Shown here piece by piece: positions 1 to 5,908 of a stretch of DNA of 6,994 bases. The notes below the pieces were generated by a model. The model did not search any database. It saw only the letters and a program-made list of their open reading frames with translations, and had not been told where the DNA came from. The stretch lies in assembly GCA_003541285.1 (NCBI GenBank), contig DPMS01000188.1, forward strand, positions 1,473-8,466, given 5' to 3'. Source of the DNA: Actinomycetota bacterium. GTDB taxonomy: Bacteria > Actinomycetota > Actinomycetes > Streptosporangiales > Streptosporangiaceae. The position numbers were made by a program, and so were the translations under genes. How positions within the stretch are numbered: position 1 is the stretch's first letter; each line of letters begins with the position of its first letter.

Positions 1-1757
1 GCATGCTTGCGCAGGTCACGCGCGAACCGCTCGGTGTCCAGGCCGAGATCAGCGGCATGACGCACCAGGTCGGCCGGCCGTAGCTCGCTCTGGTGCTCGA
101 AGAGCTTGTCGTGCATTTCCCAGAACGCGTCCTGGGCGGCGGCGGCTTCCGCGGCTTCCGCGGCAAGCTGGGCGTGCGGGTGGACATCGCTGAGCGGCAG
201 ATGCCGCCAGACATAGCGGACATCGCCGAAGTCGGCGAGCAGTTCCCTGATGACTGGTTCTGCCTGGCCGCAGTAGGGGCATTCGAAGTCGCCGTACTCG
301 ACCACGGTGACCGGGGCGGTGTGCGGGCCCCGGATGTGATCTCGCCGGGGATCGACCGGCACGGCGAGATCGAGGATGACCGACGAGGTACCCAGCAGCG
401 CGCGGATCCGCAGCCGCTTCGGGAACAGGTTGGTGATCCGGAAGACGCCCCAGGTGAGGGCCGCCGCGCACAGCGCGGCGGACAGCACCCCGATCTTCGC
501 CTCGGCCAGTTGCGGGCCGCGGAAGGCCAGGGATGCGATGAGCAGGGAGACGGTGAACCCGATGCCGGCGATGGTGCCGGCCCCGGTCACCGCGGCCCAG
601 CCCGCGGGCGGCTGGAGCCGGCCCCGGCTGGCCACCGTGCACAGCCACGACCCGCCGGCGATGCCCAGCGGCTTGCCCACGACATAGGCGATCAGGATGC
701 CGAGCGTGACTGGCGAGGTGAACGCATGGGCCAGGACCGGCCCGCTGATGCGCACGCCCGCGTTGGCGAGCGCGAACAGCGGCACGATCAGGTAGCTCGT
801 CCACGGGTGGAAGGCCTCTTGCAGCCGCTCGTTCGGGGATATCGACCCCGAGAGTTCGATGCTCGCGATGCGCGCGAGTTCCGGGGTGGGCTGCTCGCGG
901 AAGAGCCGGAATTTCTCGGTGGCCCGCTCCAGATCGCTGCGCGCAGCCGGGTAGGCCTGCGTCAGCAGGCCCATCACCAGGCCGACCACGACCGGGTCCA
1001 CCCCGGAGGAGAAGAACGCCACCCAGGCCACGAATCCGAGCGCCGCGTACACCAGGCCCCGGTGGACCCCGCTGGCCCGGACCACGATGACCGCCGCGAA
1101 GGTGGCGAGCCCGGCCAGCAGGGCAGGCAGCGACACGTGGTGGCTGTAGGCAAGCGCAATGATCGCCAGCGCAGCCAGGTCGTCCACCACGGCGAATGTG
1201 AGCAGGAAGGTCCGTAGCCGGTCCTGGGAGCGCGGGCCGGCCAGCGCGAGCATCCCGAGGGCGAAGGCAGTGTCGGTCGACATCGCGGTGCCCCAGCCAT
1301 GTGCCGAGGGCTGGCCCGCGTTCACGGCCAGGAAGATGGCGATCGGCACCGCCATCCCGCCCAGCCCGGCCACCAGTGGCAGCGCCATCCGGCTCCGCTC
1401 GCGTAGTTCGCCCATGTCGAACTCGCGCCGTGCCTCCAGCCCGACCACGAAGAAGAAGAAGGTCATCAGGCCGCTGTTCACCCAGCCGTGCACGTCCTGT
1501 GACAGGCTGGCCGCGCCGAGGTGGACCGACAACTCGGTCTGCCACAGCGCCTGGTAGGACGCCGGGCTGGCGTTGGCCCACGCCAGCGCGGCGAGTGTCG
1601 CGCCGAGCAGGACCGCCGCACTTCCGGTCTGGGTGCGCAGGAACTTGCGCAGCGGGGTCTGGAGGCTGCGGGCCCACGCCGTCCGGTCGGGCGCGGTGGC
1701 GGCTGGGCGGGATTCCGTCACCCCAGGATTGTCGCCTACCGGGTCAGCCTGGGCCAT
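1..1757 (-). CDS. nhaA: Na+/H+ antiporter NhaA with C-terminal DsbA-like thioredoxin domain (3' end off window)
   Basis: Inner-membrane Na+/H+ antiporter that exchanges cytoplasmic Na+ for external protons in pH and salt homeostasis. The frame is open for 585 codons and leaves the window without a stop. The NhaA part covers about residues 34-430. The motif STDTAFALG places D162, and VVDDLAAL places D192-D193; these match E. coli D133 and D163-D164 with the same 30-residue spacing. GKPLGI gives K362, matching E. coli K300. The longer D193-K362 distance reflects an extra loop. From about residue 470 a thioredoxin-fold domain begins: DFECPYC (C493, C496), then RHLPLSDVHPHA and FWEMHDKLF, as in DsbA-like Thioredoxin_4 proteins. 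The expected cis-proline segment would lie beyond the edge. ATG 1757 was chosen because the open frame precedes the first TM helix; GTG 1721 and GTG 1790 are alternatives, and none has a convincing ribosome site. It lies 42 nt after the regulator gene, in the same frame, so it is probably translated from a shared transcript. Identity is near certain; the exact start is not. Confidence 0.95.
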   Translation of the reverse strand, partial: MAQADPVGDNPGVTESRPAATAPDRTAWARSLQTPLRKFLRTQTGSAAVLLGATLAALAWANASPASYQALWQTELSVHLGAASLSQDVHGWVNSGLMTFFFFVVGLEARREFDMGELRERSRMALPLVAGLGGMAVPIAIFLAVNAGQPSAHGWGTAMSTDTAFALGMLALAGPRSQDRLRTFLLTFAVVDDLAALAIIALAYSHHVSLPALLAGLATFAAVIVVRASGVHRGLVYAALGFVAWVAFFSSGVDPVVVGLVMGLLTQAYPAARSDLERATEKFRLFREQPTPELARIASIELSGSISPNERLQEAFHPWTSYLIVPLFALANAGVRISGPVLAHAFTSPVTLGILIAYVVGKPLGIAGGSWLCTVASRGRLQPPAGWAAVTGAGTIAGIGFTVSLLIASLAFRGPQLAEAKIGVLSAALCAAALTWGVFRITNLFPKRLRIRALLGTSSVILDLAVPVDPRRDHIRGPHTAPVTVVEYGDFECPYCGQAEPVIRELLADFGDVRYVWRHLPLSDVHPHAQLAAEAAEAAAAQDAFWEMHDKLFEHQSELRPADLVRHAADLGLDTERFARDLRKH

Positions 1758-1799
1758 GCCAGACTGGCTGGGCGAATGCTGGCCCTGCACTGCCCGGTG

Positions 1800-2288
1800 C
1801 TAGGTGCCCCGCGCTGCCCGGTGCGCCCGCCAGCGTTCCAGCAGCGCCGGCATCTCCTGTTCCAGGAACAGGAAGAAGTCGAGCGAGTCGGCGACCCGCT
1901 TGCCGGCCGGGGTCCGCGGGCCGAGCACCTCGACCCCGTCCCTGGCGGCGCTGACCCAGCGGGCCAGCACCTGGTCCTGGCGGACGGACACCTCGTACCA
2001 GATGTCGTCGAGCACCAGGTACACGTCGCGGCGGCTGCCGGGCTCACGTTCCCGGCTGATCATGCCGACCTGGCCCAGGTACCGCACCGCGCCGGAGATA
2101 GCCGCCGGGCTGGCCCCGAGCAGGGCCGCGAGTTCGGCAGCGGTCAGCCGGCCGGAGTCGGTGACCAGCAGCGCGGAGAAGACACGGGCCGGCATCGGCG
2201 GGATGCCGGCCTGCACCAGGACGGAGGCGAACCGCTCGATGAACGGCCGGACTGCCCGCTCATCGCGGCCTGCTTGGGTCTGTGTCAT
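1800..2288 (-). CDS. GbsR/MarR-family winged-helix transcriptional regulator
   Basis: Predicted dimeric DNA-binding repressor of 162 residues, a usual length for actinobacterial GbsR/MarR proteins. Residues 10-42 form an N-terminal helical part of the dimer interface. TAAELAALLGAS (49-60) and PAAISGAVRYLGQVGMI (61-77) form the helix-turn-helix with its recognition helix. REREPGSRRDVYLV (79-92) is the beta wing, rich in arginine. A long C-terminal helical segment (about 96-157) completes the dimerisation region. Upstream in-frame starts exist (for example at 2321), but ATG 2288 is chosen because GGAAGGAGG lies 8 nt before it. The gene is divergent from an ABC exporter and shares a 77-bp control region that carries a perfect inverted repeat, so it most likely represses that exporter and itself. 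nhaA follows 42 nt downstream on the same strand. The ligand is unknown; a drug or lipophilic compound is inferred from the exporter next door. Confidence 0.9.
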   Translation of the reverse strand: MTQTQAGRDERAVRPFIERFASVLVQAGIPPMPARVFSALLVTDSGRLTAAELAALLGASPAAISGAVRYLGQVGMISREREPGSRRDVYLVLDDIWYEVSVRQDQVLARWVSAARDGVEVLGPRTPAGKRVADSLDFFLFLEQEMPALLERWRAHRAARGT

Positions 2289-2296
2289 CGGGACGG

Positions 2297-2305
2297 CCTC
2301 CTTCC
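2297..2305 (-). promoter_or_regulatory. Strong ribosome binding site of the GbsR/MarR gene
   Basis: GGAAGGAGG on the minus strand, 8 nt before ATG 2288. It decides the start of the regulator in favour of 2288 over the longer in-frame options. It contrasts with the exporter ATPase gene on the other side of the control region, which has no such site. Confidence 0.85.
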
Positions 2306-2319
2306 GGCGCATGGATCCC

Positions 2320-2349
2320 ATTATGAAACTTCAGAATTTTCTGAACCAA
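2320..2349 (-). promoter_or_regulatory. Proposed leftward promoter of the regulator-nhaA unit
   Basis: On the minus strand, TTGGTT (2349-2344) as -35 and CATAAT (2325-2320) as -10 are 18 bp apart. Transcription would start near 2313, leaving a leader of about 25 nt that contains the strong ribosome site of the regulator gene. The inverted repeat lies mostly in the spacer, which supports autoregulation. The -35 is a weak match; the -10 is good. Confidence 0.5.
2330..2345. promoter_or_regulatory. Perfect inverted-repeat operator between the regulator and the ABC exporter
   Basis: TTCAGAA-TT-TTCTGAA is a perfect 7+7 bp inverted repeat with a 2-bp spacer, sitting in an AT-rich patch of an otherwise very GC-rich window. 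Its size suits a winged-helix dimer of the MarR type. It covers the proposed -35 and part of the spacer of the rightward promoter, and lies between the proposed -35 and -10 of the leftward promoter. One bound dimer could therefore block both. The repeat is seen directly; binding by the neighbouring regulator is inferred. Confidence 0.8.
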
Positions 2350-2358
2350 GTGTAGAGT
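2330..2358 (+). promoter_or_regulatory. Proposed rightward promoter of the ABC exporter (leaderless)
   Basis: TTCAGA (2330-2335) as -35 and TAGAGT (2353-2358, fits TAnnnT) as -10 are separated by 17 bp. A start 6-8 nt downstream of the -10 would fall at about 2364-2366, on or next to the A of the ATPase ATG (2366). No Shine-Dalgarno sequence precedes that ATG, so a leaderless mRNA is the simplest reading. The operator overlaps the -35. Assigned by eye. Confidence 0.6.
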
Positions 2359-2365
2359 CTGAATC

Positions 2366-3262
2366 ATGACGGTGGCAATTGAGGTGGCTGGCCTGCGGAA
2401 GAACTTCGGCCGGACACGGGCGCTGGACGGCCTCGATCTGACCGTGGCCCAGGGGGAAGTGCACGGGTTCCTGGGCCCGAACGGCGCCGGCAAGACAACG
2501 ACCCTGCGCATCCTGCTCGGCCTGCTGCGTGCCGACGCCGGGACGGCCAGGCTGCTGGGCGGCGACCCGTGGCGGGAGGTGACCACCTTGCACCGGCGGG
2601 TGGCCTACGTGCCCGGGGACGTCACGCTCTGGCCGAACCTGTCCGGCGGCGAAGTGATCGACCTGCTCGGGCGGCTGCGGGGCGGGCTCGACAGCAAGCG
2701 CCGGGCCGCGCTGCTGGAGCGTTTCGAACTCGACCCGACCCGCAAGGCGCGCGCCTACTCCAAGGGAAACCGGCAGAAGGTCGCGCTGATCGCCGCGCTC
2801 GCCTCCGGCGCCGAACTGCTCATCCTGGACGAGCCGACGGCGGGACTGGATCCGCTCATGGAGGCCGCGTTCCGCGAGGCAATCGAGGAATTGCGGCACA
2901 ACGGAACCACGGTGCTGCTGTCCAGTCACATCCTGAGCGAGGTTGAGGCGCTCTGTGACCGGGTGACGATCATCAGGGCGGGGCGGGTCGTCGAGACCGG
3001 GGCACTGGCGGACCTGCGGCACCTGACCCGCACCTCGATCGACGCCGACCTGGCTGGCCCGCCGCCCGCCCTGGCCGGCCTGGCCGGCGTCCACGACCTA
3101 GACGTGGAGGGCTCCCGGGTGCGCTGCCAGGTGGACGGCAGCGCACTGGATGAGGTGCTGCGGCTGCTGACCACCACCGGGGTGCGCAGCCTGGTGAGCC
3201 GCCCGCCCACCCTGGAGGAGCTGTTCCTGATGCACTACGGGCGGCAGGAGGGGCAGCCGTGA
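2366..3262 (+). CDS. ABC exporter ATP-binding protein (TnrB2-like drug/polyketide export)
   Basis: Cytoplasmic ATPase that powers the permease encoded next to it; 298 residues. Walker A is GPNGAGKTT (37-45), Walker B is LLILDEP (151-157), the D-loop is AGLDP (159-163) and the switch histidine is H188 in SSH. The signature motif is the degenerate YSKGNRQKV (131-139) in place of LSGGQ, a form common in bacterial drug exporters of the ABC-2 class. The Q-loop region reads AYVPGD (80-85), without the usual glutamine. Residues from about 220 form a C-terminal extension ending in PTLEELFLMHYG, the typical DrrA/CcmA-like tail. The ATG at 2366 has no Shine-Dalgarno sequence and lies where transcription is predicted to start. 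The 3' end overlaps the permease start by 4 bp, so the two are translationally coupled. The substrate cannot be read from sequence; polyketide or ionophore export is suggested by the type of partner. Confidence 0.95.
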   Translation: MTVAIEVAGLRKNFGRTRALDGLDLTVAQGEVHGFLGPNGAGKTTTLRILLGLLRADAGTARLLGGDPWREVTTLHRRVAYVPGDVTLWPNLSGGEVIDLLGRLRGGLDSKRRAALLERFELDPTRKARAYSKGNRQKVALIAALASGAELLILDEPTAGLDPLMEAAFREAIEELRHNGTTVLLSSHILSEVEALCDRVTIIRAGRVVETGALADLRHLTRTSIDADLAGPPPALAGLAGVHDLDVEGSRVRCQVDGSALDEVLRLLTTTGVRSLVSRPPTLEELFLMHYGRQEGQP

Positions 3263-4863
3263 CCTCTCTGGCCGGCACCGGCGCCCTGACCCGGCTGGCG
3301 CTGCGCCGGGACCGGATCATGATGGCGGCCTGGATCTACGCCCTCACAGCGGTCGCCTACGCCAGCGTGGCCGCCACGAAGAAGCTGTATTCCACGGCCG
3401 CGGCCCTGCAGGCCTTCGCCAGCACGGCGGGCAAGGACAAGATCACACTGGCGATGTACGGGCCAGCGAGCGATCTGAACACCCTCGGCGGGGTGGCCAC
3501 CTGGAAGCTGGGCGTGTACGGGGCCATCGCTGCCGCGCTGATGAGCATGTTCATCGTGATCAGGCACACCAGGGGTGACGAGGACGCGGGCCGGCTGGAA
3601 CTGGTGGGCGCGGGCGCGGTCGGCCGGTCCGCGGCGCTGACCGCCGGCCTGCTGACCGCGCTGCTGGCCAACCTGGGCCTGGCGCTGCTGATGGCCGTCG
3701 GCCTGGTCGTGGGGGGATTGCCCGGGATCGACTCGCTGGGTTTCGGGCTGGGAGCGGCCGGAGTCGGCTGCGTCTTCGCGGCGATCACGGCACTGGCCGC
3801 CCAGCTCGCCGCCAGCTCACGCACGGCCATCGGCATCGTCACCAGCGTGCTCGGGGTTGCCTACCTGCTGCGGGCGGTGGGCGACGCGGCGTCCCCCGGC
3901 AGCTGGCCGACGGCCCTGTCCTGGGTGTCCCCGATCGGGTGGACCCTGCAGATGCGGGCGTTCGGCCCGCTTCACTGGTGGGTGCTGGGGATCTCGGCAC
4001 TGGTCACCATCGCGGTGACGGCTGCCGCGTACGCCGTCGCGGGGCGGCGGGATCTGGGCACCGGCCTGCTCCCGGTCCGGCCGGGACCCGCTGCGGCCGG
4101 CCGGAGCCTGCAGGGCCCGCTGGGGCTGGCCTGGCACCTGCAGCGCGGCCCGCTGCTGGCCTGGGCGTCGGCCTTCGCGGTGTACGGGCTGGTCATGGGG
4201 GCACTGGCAAGCTCGGTCGCGCAGCTGGTAGGCAACAACGCGGGCGCCAGGAAGATGTTCATCACGATGGGCGGCCAGACCGGGCTGGTCAGCGCTTTCC
4301 TCGCCGCCATCATGGCGATCATGGGGGTGCTCGCCTCCGCCTACGCGGTGCAGGCCGCGTTGCGGCTGCGGAGCGAGGAATCGGGCCAGCGCACCGAGCC
4401 ACTGCTGGCCGGCGCGGTCGGCCGGATCAGATGGGCGGCGAGCCATCTGGTGTTCGCGGTGTTCGGCCCGGTGGTGCTGCTCGCCCTGGCCAGCCTGGGC
4501 ATGGGGCTGGTGCACGGGGCGAACACCGGCGACATGGGCAAGGCCCTGGCCCAGCTGCTGGGCAGCGCCATGGTGCAGCTGCCGGCCGTCTGGGTGCTCA
4601 CCGGTATCGCGATCGCACTGTTCGGTCTCGTGCCCCGGCTGGCGGCGCTGGCCTGGGCAGCGCTGGCGGCTTTCCTGCTGCTCACCGAGCTCGGCGCGTT
4701 CCTCGGGCTGAACAAATGGGCAGTCGACATCTCCCCGTACACCCACATCCCGAAGCTGCCCGGCGGGACGGTGACGGCGGCGCCGCTGCTCTGGCTGACC
4801 GGCCTGGCCGCCATCCTGGCGGTAGCCGGCCTGGCCGGCCTGCGCCACCGCGACCTGGCCTGA
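3259..4863 (+). CDS. ABC exporter permease, two-half 12-TM protein (TnrB3/COG3559-like)
   Basis: Membrane subunit of the exporter, 534 residues. Hydrophobic segments near 22-40, 84-103, 126-153, 161-184, 189-207, 240-262, 299-320, 342-367, 394-418, 431-457, 459-483 and 506-528 suggest 12 helices. The protein is an internal duplication: RGDEDAGRLELVGAGAVGR after helix 2 matches RSEESGQRTEPLLAGAVGR after helix 8, and SWVSPIGW (221-228) corresponds to VDISPYTH (489-496). This fits the putative polyketide-antibiotic exporters typified by TnrB3, in which one chain supplies both halves of the channel. It starts at GTG 3259 within the ATPase stop (GTGA overlap), with AGGAGGGG (3246-3253) 5 nt upstream, so ATPase and permease should be made in step. 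The gene ends just before GC-rich hairpins. Family assignment is confident; the substrate is inferred only. Confidence 0.92.
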   Translation: MTSLAGTGALTRLALRRDRIMMAAWIYALTAVAYASVAATKKLYSTAAALQAFASTAGKDKITLAMYGPASDLNTLGGVATWKLGVYGAIAAALMSMFIVIRHTRGDEDAGRLELVGAGAVGRSAALTAGLLTALLANLGLALLMAVGLVVGGLPGIDSLGFGLGAAGVGCVFAAITALAAQLAASSRTAIGIVTSVLGVAYLLRAVGDAASPGSWPTALSWVSPIGWTLQMRAFGPLHWWVLGISALVTIAVTAAAYAVAGRRDLGTGLLPVRPGPAAAGRSLQGPLGLAWHLQRGPLLAWASAFAVYGLVMGALASSVAQLVGNNAGARKMFITMGGQTGLVSAFLAAIMAIMGVLASAYAVQAALRLRSEESGQRTEPLLAGAVGRIRWAASHLVFAVFGPVVLLALASLGMGLVHGANTGDMGKALAQLLGSAMVQLPAVWVLTGIAIALFGLVPRLAALAWAALAAFLLLTELGAFLGLNKWAVDISPYTHIPKLPGGTVTAAPLLWLTGLAAILAVAGLAGLRHRDLA

Positions 4864-4865
4864 GC

Positions 4866-4920
4866 CCCCGCGTTCAACCGGGGTGCGCGCCACCGCCGCC
4901 GCCCGGCCGGGGCGGGTGGC
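4866..4920 (+). terminator. Hairpins after the exporter operon, possible terminator
   Basis: Two hairpins follow the permease stop. CCCCG (4866-4870) pairs with CGGGG (4879-4883) across an 8-nt loop. CCGCCC (4899-4904) pairs with GGGCGG (4910-4915) across GGCCG, with a further GCC/GGC pairing (4895-4897 with 4918-4920). There is no T-run, which is common for actinobacterial terminators. The position between convergent units is right, but GC-rich DNA makes chance stems likely. The second stem also overlaps the end of the minus-strand gene remnant. Confidence 0.4.
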
Positions 4921-5338
4921 GAGGTAGTCTTCCATGCCGCCTCGCCATGACACGCGCACGAGTGATGCGTGCTCAAGGGCCTGGAGAGCCTCGGCGACCA
5001 GGAGTGACAGGAACATCGTCTGCTCCGGGCGGACGCCCCTGCCCGAAAACGCCGGGGTGAGTACACGGGCGATCCCGGCGAAGCCGACGTGCTCCGCCGT
5101 CCCGCCCGGTGACTCCAGCGTTCCTGGCTTGCCCGGGCCACCCGGGCCACCCGGCCCATCGCGCCCGAACTCTTTGATCATCACCTCGGCCGCCAGTTGC
5201 GGCAGTGGGAGCGAGCTGATCCGCCCATCTTTGCGTCAGCACCCCGCCGAGCGCGTCGGCCAGGGTGAACCAGGCCACGGTCGCACCGGCCGTCGTCGCG
5301 GCGGTAGCCGGCAGGCCAGCATGGGCGAAGGCTGTCAG
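4874..5338 (-). pseudogene. Frameshifted remnant of a small unrecognised gene
   Basis: Two adjoining minus-strand frames read like protein but are out of register. The first (about 5338-5228) gives LPATAATTAGATVAWFTLA then DALGGVLTQ, partly hydrophobic. The second, open from 5235, gives DGRISSLPLPQLAAEVMIKEF, a Gly/Pro stretch from a 9-bp tandem repeat, then EHVGFAGIARVLTPAFSG and LSLLVAEALQALEHASLV, ending near YLATRPGRAA. Skipping one A in the CAAAGAT run near 5231 joins them in one frame. The second frame has strong G/C third positions but lacks a stop where the similarity to a normal protein fades; it would run about 1 kb antisense through the permease. A TGA at 4876-4874 lies in the first frame and could be the original end after a second shift in the GGC-rich tract. 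I do not recognise the family. It might instead be a real short gene starting at ATG 5184 with an odd C-terminus, or contain a sequencing error. Confidence 0.45.
5132..5158. repeat. Tandem 9-bp repeat inside the gene remnant
   Basis: CCCGGGCCA occurs twice in a row (5132-5140, 5141-5149), followed by the variant CCCGGCCCA (5150-5158). On the minus strand it encodes a collagen-like Gly-Pro-Gly stretch just after the IKEFGRDG segment. It probably arose by slippage and can vary in copy number. Confidence 0.8.
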
Positions 5339-5510
5339 TCACACATGCCAGTGAATGTGCTGTGCTTGAACCAGCGGTTGTCCGTACAGATGCCGTCATC
5401 CGGCAAGCAGCCACTGGGGACCCGGCTGTGGGCGCTGAGCCCGGGAATGGCGGGATGGCGTTTCATTAAGGGATCGTCGGCAGGGCCAGGGACGGTGGCC
5501 GCATGAGCGC
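5339..5510. other. Intergenic stretch without recognisable gene
   Basis: Between the minus-strand remnant and the toxin-antitoxin remnant I find no frame resembling a known protein. A minus-strand frame reading CLPDDGICTDNRWFKHSTF here is open but unrecognised and ends at a TGA (5341-5339). A plus-strand frame ends in a TGA that overlaps ATG 5503. The base composition is a little less GC-rich than the flanks. Confidence 0.4.
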
Positions 5511-5624
5511 ACAGCCGGCCGGGCCGCACTGGAGGAATACCGGGAGTGGTCGGCGGCCGGACGGCCCGGAGCCGTCGCACACGCCCAGGCGCGCACACTG
5601 CTGCTCGGCGGCACCGAGGGATGA
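5511..5624 (+). pseudogene. C-terminal fragment of a RelB/Phd-type antitoxin
   Basis: The frame gives 37 residues that include ALEEYREWSAAGRPGAVAHA and end LLLGGTEG before TGA. The WSAAGRPGAVxH pattern followed by a short Leu-rich tail resembles the C-termini of small actinobacterial type II antitoxins, which wrap the toxin. No start codon is found upstream in this frame. ATG 5503 (MSAQPAG) is nearby but in another frame, so one frameshift within about 20 nt, or loss of the N-terminal DNA-binding half, must be assumed. The stop overlaps the ATG of the toxin-like fragment (ATGA), the usual coupling of such pairs. The family call rests on pattern memory and needs a database search. Confidence 0.45.
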
Positions 5625-5710
5625 GGATCGACTGGTCCCCGAGGGCGATCACGACGGCCGCCCGGTTCCTGGACGATACCGGCAGGATGATTGCGGTGAT
5701 GGTGGCTGTA
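5621..5710 (+). pseudogene. N-terminal fragment of a RelE/ParE-like toxin
   Basis: ATG 5621 opens MRIDWSPRAITTAARFLDD then TGRMIAVMVAV, about 30 residues that closely follow the first strand-helix-helix part of RelE/ParE-superfamily toxins (mRiXWsPxAxxxaxRFl, then AVxxAV). Intact family members are about 85-100 residues and go on to a core with arginines in a RLRVGDYRVxY pattern. None of the three frames downstream shows this. The frame instead continues as unrelated sequence and runs antisense into the propeller gene until a stop near 6169. The start overlaps the antitoxin-like stop by ATGA. I read it as a truncated, inactive toxin, most likely ribosome-dependent RNase-type or gyrase-type in origin, without being able to say which. 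Confidence 0.5.
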
Positions 5711-5908
5711 CCCAGCACCTGCCCCGGCATGATCGTGGACAGTTCTCCGCATATACAACGGGAGAGTGTCCATGATCATGGTCAAAGGGAACCTGCCCGC
5801 CCGGGTTGCGCGGGCGAGCCAGTGCCGCCTCCCGATGGGTCGGCGGGGCGGGTCCGCCGTTGCGGCGCGAGTCCCGGCAGGGTCGCTGCCGGGCAGGAGC
5901 TGGCCCGG
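5711..5908. other. Non-coding interval with a 12-bp palindrome and GC-rich hairpins
   Basis: No recognisable gene. CCATGATCATGG (5770-5781) is a perfect 12-bp palindrome in a locally AT-richer patch. GCCCGC/GCGGGC (5795-5800, 5810-5815) and CGGCGG/CCGCCG (5841-5846, 5854-5859) are further inverted repeats. A 46-codon plus-strand frame starts at ATG 5771 after a GGGAGAG sequence, but its product (MIMVKGNLPARVARAS...) has no recognisable features, so it is not called a gene. Confidence 0.4.
5873..5893 (-). terminator. Hairpin terminator after the propeller gene
   Basis: CCCGGCAG (5873-5880) and CTGCCGGG (5886-5893) form a perfect 8-bp stem with a 5-nt loop, beginning 16 nt past the TAG (5911-5909) of the minus-strand gene. 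It lacks a T-run but is in the right place and is the best stem in the area. Confidence 0.6.

Noticed and set aside
197..208. Proline in RHLPL as the thioredoxin cis-proline
   Set aside because: It is only 28 residues after C493. In DsbA-like proteins the cis-proline lies far downstream in a G-T-P-T-F-type segment, which would be outside the window.
93..1217. Long open plus-strand frame of 374 codons
   Set aside because: Antisense to nhaA, composition rich in Arg, Gly, Asp and Gln with no domain; nhaA keeps family motifs throughout.
49..1677. Long open minus-strand frame of 542 codons
   Set aside because: It is out of frame with NhaA (start 1757). Its product is Arg/Gly/Pro-rich with no domain, as expected for a shadow in GC-rich DNA.
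2260..3094. Minus-strand frames opposite the ATPase
   Set aside because: Shadows of the ATPase gene, which has all nucleotide-binding motifs in frame.
3817..5184. Minus-strand frame of 455 codons starting at ATG 5184
   Set aside because: Only the first 100 or so codons look like protein (reported as part of the gene remnant); the rest is antisense to the permease and has low-complexity composition.
5335..5730. Minus-strand frame beginning MPGQVLGTATITAIILP
   Set aside because: Its hydrophobic start is the antisense of the toxin-like fragment, and the rest has no recognisable pattern.
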